Positions 1-6,022 of a DNA stretch of 9,558 bases are shown here, in pieces. The notes under the pieces were generated by a model. It saw only the letters and a program-made list of their open reading frames with translations, did not search any database and was not told the DNA's origin. Source of the DNA: Candidatus Omnitrophota bacterium (lineage in GTDB: Bacteria > Omnitrophota > Gorgyraeia > Gorgyraeales > Gorgyraeaceae); contig JABMRA010000039.1 of the NCBI GenBank assembly GCA_013202925.1, forward strand, positions 1 through 9,558. The letters are read 5' to 3'. Every line of letters begins with the position of its first letter. Position 1 is the first letter of the stretch. The position numbers were made by a program, and so were the translations under genes.

Positions 1-281
1 ACTTCCTTTTTCATGTCAATGCATTTTACCGGACATATTGATTCGCAGATACCACAGCCCTTGCAGTGATCATAATCAAAACCTGCCATTTTGCCGTCTT
101 TGACTTTGATCGAAGAATCAGGGCAATATATCCAGCACAAAAGGCAGTTTATGCATTTCTTTTCATTCTTTTCCGGGCGGAACGTACGCCAGCTGCCGGT
201 ATTATACTTCGCGGCATTGCCTGCCTCTGTGATCTTCCCGCCTATGGGAATCTCTTTCCATGTCTTTTTCTTCTCAGCCAT
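1..281 (-). CDS. porD: 2-oxoacid:ferredoxin oxidoreductase delta subunit (PorD-like), 3' end cut by window edge
   Basis: Small ferredoxin-like subunit that passes electrons from the thiamine-diphosphate core of pyruvate (or another 2-oxoacid) oxidoreductase to external ferredoxin; cytoplasmic. The 93 visible residues contain two [4Fe-4S] motifs, CINCLLCWIYCP (C43, C46, C49, C53) and CKGCGICESICP (C73, C76, C79, C83). The N-terminal part before them, with GSW and FRP, is typical of PorD. The ATG at 281 lies 2 bases after the stop of the gamma-subunit gene, with only a weak GGA 8 bases upstream, so coupled translation is likely. The order gamma-delta predicts alpha and beta genes just beyond the left edge. 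Substrate (pyruvate, 2-oxoglutarate or 2-ketoisovalerate) cannot be told from this subunit. The gene runs off the window before a stop codon; PorD proteins are usually about 100 residues, so little is missing. Confidence 0.93.
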   Translation of the reverse strand, partial: MAEKKKTWKEIPIGGKITEAGNAAKYNTGSWRTFRPEKNEKKCINCLLCWIYCPDSSIKVKDGKMAGFDYDHCKGCGICESICPVKCIDMKKE

Positions 282-283
282 GA

Positions 284-853
284 CTATCCGATCTCAACTT
301 CGTTATAAGCGCGCTTAATGCCTTCGAGGTTTGCATTGGTCTTCTGCTCTCCGATCTTTTTCAGGAATTTTGCCTTTACCCTTTCGGAGAGTTGATCTAT
401 TGTAACAAGCTCTTTTGCCTTTAAAAGCGCGCCCAGCATGGGCATATTGGGCATAGGTAGCTTCAATGTCTCAAGCGCGATCTTTGTTGCATCCACCGTG
501 CCGACCCTGCCTTTTTTAAACCCTGTTGCCTTTCTTATTTCCTCGGGGGACTTATCTGTATTCACCAGAAGTATGCCGTCATCGCCCAGCCCCTCCGTGA
601 CATCTGTGGCCTTGATAAGCGTAGGGTCTATTACAACCACTATCTCCGGGTTTGTCACAGAAGAATGTATAGTCATGGGCTTTTCGTTTATGCGGTTAAA
701 CGCGCGCATCGGAGCGCCTGCCCTCTCAGGCCCGTACTCAGGAAACGACTGGATGTATTTACCTGTATCAAGCGCTGCCTCTCCCAGAAACTGACTGGCT
801 GTCTTTGCGCCTTGCCCGCCTCTACCGTGCCAGCGGACCTCTATCATTGCCAT
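284..853 (-). CDS. porG: 2-oxoacid:ferredoxin oxidoreductase gamma subunit
   Basis: Gamma subunit of the CoA-dependent 2-oxoacid:ferredoxin oxidoreductase complex, which decarboxylates an oxoacid to acyl-CoA and reduces ferredoxin. The 189 residues match the family length. The N-terminal glycine-rich motif RWHGRGGQG (7-15) is diagnostic, followed by FPEYGPERAGAP (about 37-48), typical of the pyruvate/ketoisovalerate gamma family, and PNMPMLGAL near residue 136. Two ATGs compete: position 853 (MAMIEV) and 847 (MIEV). The ribosome site AAGGGGA is about 4 bases from the first and 10 from the second; family members often begin at the second. The gene is first in its operon, 78 bases from recR, with a strong promoter in the gap, and porD starts 2 bases after its stop. 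The ferredoxin-linked reaction points to an anaerobic or microaerophilic host. Confidence 0.95.
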   Translation of the reverse strand: MAMIEVRWHGRGGQGAKTASQFLGEAALDTGKYIQSFPEYGPERAGAPMRAFNRINEKPMTIHSSVTNPEIVVVIDPTLIKATDVTEGLGDDGILLVNTDKSPEEIRKATGFKKGRVGTVDATKIALETLKLPMPNMPMLGALLKAKELVTIDQLSERVKAKFLKKIGEQKTNANLEGIKRAYNEVEIG

Positions 854-897
854 AAAATCCCCTTTTCATGCAGCAGACTACGACAAAATGTCCTTTT

Positions 898-926
898 ATT
901 CTATAATCTGGTGCCCTTTTTGTCAA
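898..926 (-). promoter_or_regulatory. sigma-70 promoter of the por operon
   Basis: On the minus strand TTGACA (926-921, perfect -35) and TAGAAT (903-898, 5 of 6 matches to the -10 consensus) are separated by exactly 17 bases. The start would fall near 891, giving a leader of about 38 bases that carries the AAGGGGA ribosome site. The -35 box begins only 5 bases after the recR stop codon, and no hairpin-plus-T-run terminator is visible between them, so dnaX-recR transcripts may also read into por. Confidence 0.8.
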
Positions 927-931
927 TAAGT

Positions 932-1531
932 TTACATGGAGTGGCGGCCCTGGAGCGCCCTTATAAGCGTTGCCTGGTCTATGTAATCCATGTTCTCGCC
1001 CACTGGGATGCCGTAGGCGATGCGGCTTACTTTAATCTTAAATGGCTTGAGCTCCTTTGATAAATAGAGCGCTGTTGTCTCGCCTTCGGCATTTGAGTCA
1101 GTAGCGATTATAACTTCCTTTATTTTATCCTCTTTGACGCGCTTAAAGAGTTCTTTTATCCTCAAATCCTCCGGTCCTATGCCGTCGAGCGGCGAGATGA
1201 CGCCTAAAAGTACGTGATACGTGCCCCTGTATTGACCTGACTTTTCAAACAAAATCAAATCCTTTGGCTCCTCTATAACGCACACGACTGTCTTGTCCCT
1301 GCGCGGGTCATTGCAGATATTGCAAAACTCGGCCTCGCTCAAGTTCCCGCATTTTTTGCAAAACTTCACGCTCTCCTTCACCCTGATTATGGATGAAGAA
1401 AACCTTGCCATCTCTTCATTGGATGATTTTAATACAAAAAACGCAAGGCGCTCAGCGGTTTTTGCGCCTATGCCCGGCATGTCTTTGAAATGTCCTATCA
1501 GTTCCTGCATTGATTTTGTGTAGGCAGCCAT
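932..1531 (-). CDS. recR: recombination mediator protein RecR
   Basis: RecR acts with RecO and RecF to load RecA on SSB-coated gapped DNA. At 199 residues it has the usual length and domain order: helix-hairpin-helix near PGIGAKTAERLAF (19-31), a four-cysteine zinc finger (C58, C61, C70, C73), a Toprim domain (about 81-176, with VCVIEEP at its start), and the C-terminal Walker-B-like stretch GIPVGENMDYIDQATL ending in RALQGR. The ATG shares one base with the dnaX stop (TAATG), with AAGGA 7 bases upstream inside dnaX, so translation is probably coupled. The dnaX-recR pairing is widespread in bacteria; the small ybaB/ebfC gene often found between them is absent here. Nothing looks broken. Confidence 0.97.
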   Translation of the reverse strand: MAAYTKSMQELIGHFKDMPGIGAKTAERLAFFVLKSSNEEMARFSSSIIRVKESVKFCKKCGNLSEAEFCNICNDPRRDKTVVCVIEEPKDLILFEKSGQYRGTYHVLLGVISPLDGIGPEDLRIKELFKRVKEDKIKEVIIATDSNAEGETTALYLSKELKPFKIKVSRIAYGIPVGENMDYIDQATLIRALQGRHSM

Positions 1532-3258
1532 TATGCGTTCCTTGAGCGCAAGATCTTCCCGCCAAATATATCAAGAGTGGCGTCGATTATAGGCTCTTTT
1601 CTCTTTAATTCTTCCCTGCCCATGGTAGGCAGTGCAGAGGCAGGATCTTTTTGCAAGGTCTCTTTTGGTTTCATGTCAGTGGCGATGAACTGCAGCTTCA
1701 CATCCACGTCCAGTATCTGTGAAATCGCCTCTTCTATAGAGCGCTTGTTATGTGATTCTTCGAGCACCTCTCTGTGGAAATTGTGCTCCCTGGGAAATGC
1801 AACAGAGATGATGTTGCCTTTTACAGAGTCCGGCTCGCCCTCTGCAAGATACGAGGAGATGGACATCTTTTTAACAGCCATTGCCTTTACGAGGATTGGC
1901 CAGGCGTCTTTTACCCTCGTCATATCCACAAGCGCAGGTGCGACATTCGAGGTCGCGCTCGTCGCTGGATTCTCGTGTTTTTTGACCTGTTTCATGCCCT
2001 GCTGGATCTTTTCTGCAAGAGTCTGGTGTATGCCCTGTTCAGGCCTGGCAGCAGGTTTGGCGACAACAGGGCTCGCCGAAGCCGGGCTGGAAGAAACATG
2101 CGGTGCCTGGTGCTGCGCGGACTTTGTTATCTCGGGCAATTTCGAAATGAGTTCTTCTATGGAGGCAATAGAATCCCTGGACGTGAGCTTTATCATGCAA
2201 AGTTCCAGCACGATCCTTTCAGGAAGAAGCTGCTTTATCATCTTCAGGCTGTTTGAGATTGTATTCATGATATAAAATATGTCTCCACTGGAAAGAGACT
2301 GCGACTGTTTTTTTACGCGCTCTATTGCCTCTCTGGGAAGATCTATGAGTTGGTCTGTGGCTGCTCCGGATTTTGCAATCATGATATTCCTGAAATGTTC
2401 GAGGAGTTCAAGAAGAAACTGCTTTGGGTCTTTGCCTGAATTCAAGATCTCGGATATCAAATGGATGGCTGATTTGGTGTCTTTCTCAATAACGAGTCCG
2501 GCGCATTGGAAAAGCGTTTCCTCGTCTATCATGCCGAGGGATTCAACGACATCTTTTAGCTGGATCCGTCCTTTGGAAAAAGACGCTATCTGGTCAAGCA
2601 CGCTCTCTGCATCGCGCATGCTGCCGTCAGAGGATTTTGCAATGTACAAAAACACGCTATCTTCAACATTGAGCTTTTCTGCCTTGGCTATCTCCTGAAG
2701 TTTTACGGCAATGTCTTTTATGGGTATGCGCCTGAAATCAAACCTCTGGCAGCGAGAGAGTATGGTCGCGGGTAATTTGTGCGGTTCTGTGGTCGCAAAA
2801 ATAAATTTTACATGGCGAGGCGGCTCTTCCAGCGTCTTTAAAAGAGCGTTAAAGGCCTCGGTGGTAAGCATGTGGACTTCATCTATGATGTAGATCTTGT
2901 AAGGCCCCCTGGAGGGTGAAAACTTTACTGTCTCGCGGAGATTGCGTATCTCATCTATGCCACGGTTTGAAGCGCCGTCTATCTCTATGACATCCATGCT
3001 GGAACCGCCTGCGATTTCCTGGCAGGGGCTGCATTTGTTGCACGGTTTTGGGGACGGGCCCTTTTCGCAGTTCAGGGCCTTTGAGAGTATACGGGCAGTA
3101 GAGGTCTTGCCTATGCCGCGCGGCCCTGTAAAAAGATACGCGTGATGCACGCGCTTAAGCTCAATGGCATTCTTGAGCGTGGTGATAATGTGCTCCTGTC
3201 CCACCACCTCGTCAAAATCCTGCGGCCTCCATTTTCTCGCAAACGGCAAATATTCCAT
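1531..3258 (-). CDS. dnaX: DNA polymerase III subunit tau/gamma
   Basis: Clamp-loader ATPase subunit that organises the replicative polymerase. The 575 residues show AAA+ features in order: Walker A GPRGIGKT (45-52), a zinc module with C64, C73, C76 and C79, Walker B IIDEVH (124-129), the SRC motif (168-170) and sensor 2 GSMRD (R215). Clamp-loader collar helices follow to about 360. A low-complexity linker rich in Ala, Ser, Pro and Gln (about 380-440) leads to a C-terminal tau domain (about 447-527), and the protein ends near LDIFGGKIL, a tail common in DnaX. The start at 3258 gives the canonical MEYLPFARKWRP opening, but has no convincing ribosome site or promoter in the 23 bases to the upstream reading frame. 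Two A-runs in the coding strand are discussed among the rejected items; I see no good case for a programmed frameshift. Confidence 0.97.
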   Translation of the reverse strand: MEYLPFARKWRPQDFDEVVGQEHIITTLKNAIELKRVHHAYLFTGPRGIGKTSTARILSKALNCEKGPSPKPCNKCSPCQEIAGGSSMDVIEIDGASNRGIDEIRNLRETVKFSPSRGPYKIYIIDEVHMLTTEAFNALLKTLEEPPRHVKFIFATTEPHKLPATILSRCQRFDFRRIPIKDIAVKLQEIAKAEKLNVEDSVFLYIAKSSDGSMRDAESVLDQIASFSKGRIQLKDVVESLGMIDEETLFQCAGLVIEKDTKSAIHLISEILNSGKDPKQFLLELLEHFRNIMIAKSGAATDQLIDLPREAIERVKKQSQSLSSGDIFYIMNTISNSLKMIKQLLPERIVLELCMIKLTSRDSIASIEELISKLPEITKSAQHQAPHVSSSPASASPVVAKPAARPEQGIHQTLAEKIQQGMKQVKKHENPATSATSNVAPALVDMTRVKDAWPILVKAMAVKKMSISSYLAEGEPDSVKGNIISVAFPREHNFHREVLEESHNKRSIEEAISQILDVDVKLQFIATDMKPKETLQKDPASALPTMGREELKRKEPIIDATLDIFGGKILRSRNA

Positions 3259-3281
3259 AGTGTATTATTCTCAAATCTCAT

Positions 3282-3524
3282 TCAAAAAAACATTTTCTTC
3301 AACCTTCTGCGTCCTGTTGTGGATTTATAAAATTTCTCTTTTTGCCTCGCTTCCTTTAAAGTTTCAAACGATTCAGTATGAATTACTTTATAAGGACGAT
3401 ATGACCGCGAAGATTTGACTCGGCCAGTATTATGTTCTGCTAAACGCTTATTAACATTGCCTGTAACACCTATGTATGTCTTCGTTTTCGCTTCATTGAG
3501 AAGAATGTAGACGTAATAGATAAC
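3282..3524 (-). pseudogene. GIY-YIG nuclease domain frame without a start codon
   Basis: An uninterrupted frame of 80 codons ending in TGA encodes a complete small GIY-YIG domain. The first signature strand is YYVYILL, then YIGVTG with 10 residues between VY and YIG as the family requires. After these come NKRLAEHNTG (conserved Arg), the basic RSYRPYKV stretch, and QKEKFYKSTTGRR with the probable metal-binding Glu. Length equals that of stand-alone UPF0213-type proteins. No in-frame ATG, GTG or TTG precedes the domain: the frame stays open upstream through the palindromic element into the tRNA gene until a TGA, with no start anywhere. The codon where Met would be expected is GTT or ATC (3524-3519), and there is no ribosome site. 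Either the start was lost recently, while the rest stayed intact, or a rare start such as ATC is used. It lies 23 bases before dnaX. Family members cut DNA; the role of these tiny ones is unknown. Confidence 0.75.
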
Positions 3525-3539
3525 TGTGCCATTGGCGGA

Positions 3540-3599
3540 TCCGTCATTTTGTTTTACAAAATGACGAGATCTCGCCGTCTCGTCACCTTTGGTGACGGA
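3540..3599. repeat. 60-bp composite palindromic element at the tRNA-Ser 3' end
   Basis: The ends are a 7-bp inverted repeat, TCCGTCA (3540-3546) and TGACGGA (3593-3599). Inside are three overlapping stem-loops: CGTCATTTTGT/ACAAAATGACG (3542-3552 with 3556-3566, 3-base loop); GACGAGA/TCTCGTC (3563-3569 with 3578-3584), which contains the palindrome CGAGATCTCG (3565-3574); and CGTCACC/GGTGACG (3581-3587 with 3591-3597, 3-base loop). Neighbouring stems share their CGTC/GACG arms. No T-run follows on the minus strand, so it does not look like an ordinary terminator. It fills the space between tRNA-Ser(GCT) and the startless GIY-YIG frame and looks like a MITE- or REP-like insertion. Confidence 0.8.
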
Positions 3600-3602
3600 C
3601 GG

Positions 3603-3693
3603 CGGAGAAGCAGGGATTCGAACCCTGGGTACGACTTTTCAATCGTACAACGGTTTAGCAAACCGCCGCACTAGGCCACTATGCGACTTCTCC
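3603..3693 (-). tRNA. tRNA-Ser (anticodon GCT)
   Basis: A 91-base tRNA with acceptor arms GGAGAAG/CTTCTCC, discriminator G, anticodon loop TTGCTAA closed by GCGGT/ACCGT, a long class II variable arm (GTACGA...TCGTAC) and a perfect T-arm CAGGG-TTCGAAT-CCCTG. It reads AGC and AGT codons. The next genomic bases are CCG, so CCA is not encoded, unlike the other two tRNAs here. It starts 41 bases after the tadA stop on the same strand, so it is probably cotranscribed with tadA and cut out by RNase P. Confidence 0.95.
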
Positions 3694-3715
3694 AATTTTT
3701 GTGAAGCAAAAATTG
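3693..3715. repeat. hairpin at the 5' end of tRNA-Ser(GCT)
   Basis: Perfect 9-bp inverted repeat CAATTTTTG/CAAAAATTG (3693-3701 with 3707-3715) around a 5-base loop. Its last base on the minus strand is the first base of the tRNA, so the leader hairpin directly abuts the RNase P cleavage site. The loop side reads TTTTGCTTCACA on the minus strand, nearly identical to TTTTGCTTCGCA just after tRNA-Arg. Confidence 0.65.
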
Positions 3716-3734
3716 ATCCCGAGCAAGCACAGGT

Positions 3735-4214
3735 TTACATGCTGTCGCGAGGGACCTTTTTATTGCTTCTCTTCTTCCTAAAAAACTCCTTGATTAAAGA
3801 GCTTGATTCCTGACCTAGAATACCTTTTTTAACTTTTACTCTATGATTTAATCTCTTATGATTGACTAAATTGACGATCGAACCGCATGCGCCGGCCTTT
3901 GGGTCCCCTGCGGCATAAAAAAGTTCTTTTATCCTGGCAAGGATCATGGCCCCTGTGCACATGCTGCAAGGTTCAATTGTAACATACATCACGCACCCTA
4001 TCAACCTTTCATTTTGGAGGCAATTTGCTGCCTGGGTAATGGCTATCATCTCTGCATGGGCAGTGGGGTCTTTTAAGAGCTTTATCTGATTATGCGCCCG
4101 AGCTATTATACGGCCTTTGTGAACAATCACTGCCCCTACAGGCACCTCGTCCTTTTCAAACGCCTTCTTGGCCTCCCGCAACGCCTCGGCCATATAAAAT
4201 TCATGTTTTTTCAT
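3735..4214 (-). CDS. tadA: tRNA-specific adenosine deaminase TadA
   Basis: Zinc-dependent deaminase that converts A34 to inosine in tRNA-Arg(ACG), letting one tRNA read CGT, CGC and CGA. The 159 residues carry the cytidine-deaminase-fold signature: HAE (H53, E55) binds zinc and provides the proton shuttle, and PCSMC (C83, C86) supplies the other zinc ligands; VPVGAV (24-29) and the stretch NHKRLNHRVKV near 118-128 are also typical of TadA. The ATG overlaps the pabB-pabC stop by 4 bases (ATGA), with AAGGGTG as ribosome site about 5 bases upstream, so expression is coupled to the folate enzyme. The basic tail after residue 145 is of ordinary length. The substrate tRNA-Arg(ACG) is also in this window. 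Confidence 0.95.
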   Translation of the reverse strand: MKKHEFYMAEALREAKKAFEKDEVPVGAVIVHKGRIIARAHNQIKLLKDPTAHAEMIAITQAANCLQNERLIGCVMYVTIEPCSMCTGAMILARIKELFYAAGDPKAGACGSIVNLVNHKRLNHRVKVKKGILGQESSSLIKEFFRKKRSNKKVPRDSM

Positions 4215-6001
4215 AGCTTCACCCTTACCATGCCGCGTACTGAATTCGCCATATATATCTCATCTGCCTTCTTTATATCGTCCTTGTATAATATCCTCTC
4301 CTTTACGGGAAATCTCCTGTTTTTTAAGAGGCGCTTCCGGAATACGCCGTTTAAAAGCCCGCACTCAAGAGGCGGGGTATAAAAGAACCTGCCCTTTTTT
4401 ATTATTATATTAGAAATGGCGCCCTCTGTAACCTGATTTTTTTCATTGGTGAAGATAATGTCGAAATAACCCTTGTTCCGCCACCTCTTGTATTCTTCAT
4501 TGTACAGCTCCCTATTCGTGGTCTTGTGATAAAGAAAAATATCAACACTGGATGTTTTCTTGTCGGAAAATCCGGCTTTTGCCGGCTCTAAAATTTTGTT
4601 TATCCTGGCAAAGCTCAATTCCACCTTTCCGTCTCTATTGAGAAGGAGCCTTACCCTGTAACCATGGCCGCGTTTAAACTTCCTCTCGAGGCCTTTCAGC
4701 TTCTTAATTATAACTTTTCTATCGCACCTAAAATTAAAATATTCCGCGGATGATAAAACCCTGCCCAGGTGAAGCCCGAGAAGAAAGTAACCTTTCTCCG
4801 GCCGCCAGAGCATTGTCTCAATAAGCTTAAAATCCGTTTTCTTTCTGGTTATAAAATCCGCCTTGAGTTTGCATTCGTCAAATTCCTTATTGGGATCTGA
4901 ATCATATACGATTCCGCTCCCTATGCCCATCTCGGCCTTGCGCGTTTTGTTGTCTATCAAAACAGTCCTTATCGCTACATTAAAGACCGCTTCCCCTTTT
5001 GGCGCAAAAAAACCAACGCCTCCTGTGTAAACGCCGCGCGGCTCAGTCTCAAGGGAATTTATTATCTTCATGGTGCTTATCTTTGGCGCGCCCGTAACAG
5101 AACCAGACGGGAATATTGCCCTGAATAAATCGTAAAGCGCAATGTCTTTCTTAAGCACGCTCCTGACTACTGACGTCATCTGAAAAAGCGTCTCGTATCG
5201 CTCGACCTCAAAGAGTTTCTTTGTCCTCACTGTCCCGGCCCTAGAGATCCTACCAAGGTCATTTCTCAATAAATCCACTATCATCACATTTTCGCTTCTA
5301 TTCTTAAGACTGTTTTTCAAAATCTGCGCATTGAGCCTGTCTGCCTCCAGATTCCTTCCGCGGTCAATAGTGCCCTTCATAGGCCTCACCTCTATGCGGT
5401 CTTTGTTTTTCCTGAAAAATAATTCCGGTGAAAGCGATAACAGAGAATAATCCCTTGTCTTTATCAATGCAGAATAAGAAACGCTCTGCCTTGCCTTAAG
5501 GTCTTCATAAAAATCAAAGGCTGAGCCGGAAAAGTTAAATTTATATTTGAACGTGTAATTTACCTGGTAGGTATCGCCTCGTCTGATAAAATCCTTGATC
5601 TTTTCTATGTTATCTATATATTCTTCCCTGGCAATGCTGGGGCGTAGATTTTCTAAAGCGTAATGGAGATTTTTGCGCTGCAGGAGATCCATCTTTTCTC
5701 TATGTGTAAATATGGCGGGCTTCTTATATACGCCAAACCACATCAAAGGAAAGAAGGATTTTTTGCCCAGGCCCTTTAGATTCTCTTCGAATGAAAAACC
5801 TGCCTCGTAAGAGATAAAGCCGGCTGCATAATAGCCTTTGGAGATACAGGCCTCCAGTTCCAAAAATGCTGACCCAATATCTTCCGGTTTATAACACGCG
5901 ATTATCTTGACGGGGTTGGAAAAAAGATAGGAACGGCGATTATCTTTATCGAACCTATTCGTCTCAAGAAAGACAAAATTATCTTTTGGAAGTTTAAACA
6001 T
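4211..6001 (-). CDS. pabBC: fused aminodeoxychorismate synthase component I / 4-amino-4-deoxychorismate lyase (PabB-PabC)
   Basis: Bifunctional enzyme making p-aminobenzoate for folate. The N-terminal chorismate-binding domain (about 1-388) has RPMKGTIDRG with K209, the lysine that in PabB forms the covalent intermediate (anthranilate synthases have Ala there). It also has VDLLRNDLGR (242-251), FPSGSVTGAPKI (297-308), and the metal-binding region GIGSGIVYDSDPNKEFDEC (359-377). The C-terminal class IV PLP domain (about 390-596) has the probable PLP lysine K493 in YHKTTNR and the cofactor motif TEGAISN (525-531). At 596 residues it matches known PabBC fusions. The glutaminase PabA is not in the window. 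It starts 21 bases after the glycosyltransferase gene with only a weak, distant GGAG, and its stop overlaps tadA. The ATG at 6001 fits the family N-terminus (FLETNRFD...RSYLF). Confidence 0.93.
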   Translation of the reverse strand: MFKLPKDNFVFLETNRFDKDNRRSYLFSNPVKIIACYKPEDIGSAFLELEACISKGYYAAGFISYEAGFSFEENLKGLGKKSFFPLMWFGVYKKPAIFTHREKMDLLQRKNLHYALENLRPSIAREEYIDNIEKIKDFIRRGDTYQVNYTFKYKFNFSGSAFDFYEDLKARQSVSYSALIKTRDYSLLSLSPELFFRKNKDRIEVRPMKGTIDRGRNLEADRLNAQILKNSLKNRSENVMIVDLLRNDLGRISRAGTVRTKKLFEVERYETLFQMTSVVRSVLKKDIALYDLFRAIFPSGSVTGAPKISTMKIINSLETEPRGVYTGGVGFFAPKGEAVFNVAIRTVLIDNKTRKAEMGIGSGIVYDSDPNKEFDECKLKADFITRKKTDFKLIETMLWRPEKGYFLLGLHLGRVLSSAEYFNFRCDRKVIIKKLKGLERKFKRGHGYRVRLLLNRDGKVELSFARINKILEPAKAGFSDKKTSSVDIFLYHKTTNRELYNEEYKRWRNKGYFDIIFTNEKNQVTEGAISNIIIKKGRFFYTPPLECGLLNGVFRKRLLKNRRFPVKERILYKDDIKKADEIYMANSVRGMVRVKL

Positions 6002-6022
6002 TTGGAAACAAGGCCTCTCCAG

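Noticed and set aside
665..1060. 131-codon plus-strand frame spanning the recR-por gap
   Set aside because: It is antisense to two certain genes and to a strong minus-strand promoter, and its residues resemble no family I know.
1978..1983. Six-A run in dnaX at K426-K427, close to where E. coli dnaX frameshifts
   Set aside because: The preceding base is C and the next codon CAC, so it is not a good slippery heptamer, and the -1 frame continues about 35 codons before a stop, unlike the immediate stop in E. coli.
1577..2275. 232-codon plus-strand frame opposite dnaX
   Set aside because: It is a shadow of the dnaX linker and C-terminus, with no recognisable domain and no credible context; the dnaX frame accounts for the sequence.
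2308..2314. Seven-A run in dnaX (A AAA AAA in frame, V315-K317) as a programmed -1 frameshift site for a short gamma form
   Set aside because: The heptamer could slip, but the -1 frame would end about 29 codons later, cutting inside the clamp-loader collar domain; no stimulatory hairpin or upstream Shine-Dalgarno is evident.
3259..3300. A promoter for dnaX in the short gap
   Set aside because: AT-rich words such as TAATAC exist, but no -35 box lies at 16-18 bases; a promoter may be farther upstream.
3542..3597. CRISPR-like array or rho-independent terminator
   Set aside because: The repeats are inverted and overlapping, not direct and spaced, and no T-run follows on the transcribed strand.
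3589..3813. 74-codon open frame on the plus strand containing GEAGIRTLGTTF
   Set aside because: It is the antisense translation of tRNA-Ser(GCT) running into the tail of tadA.
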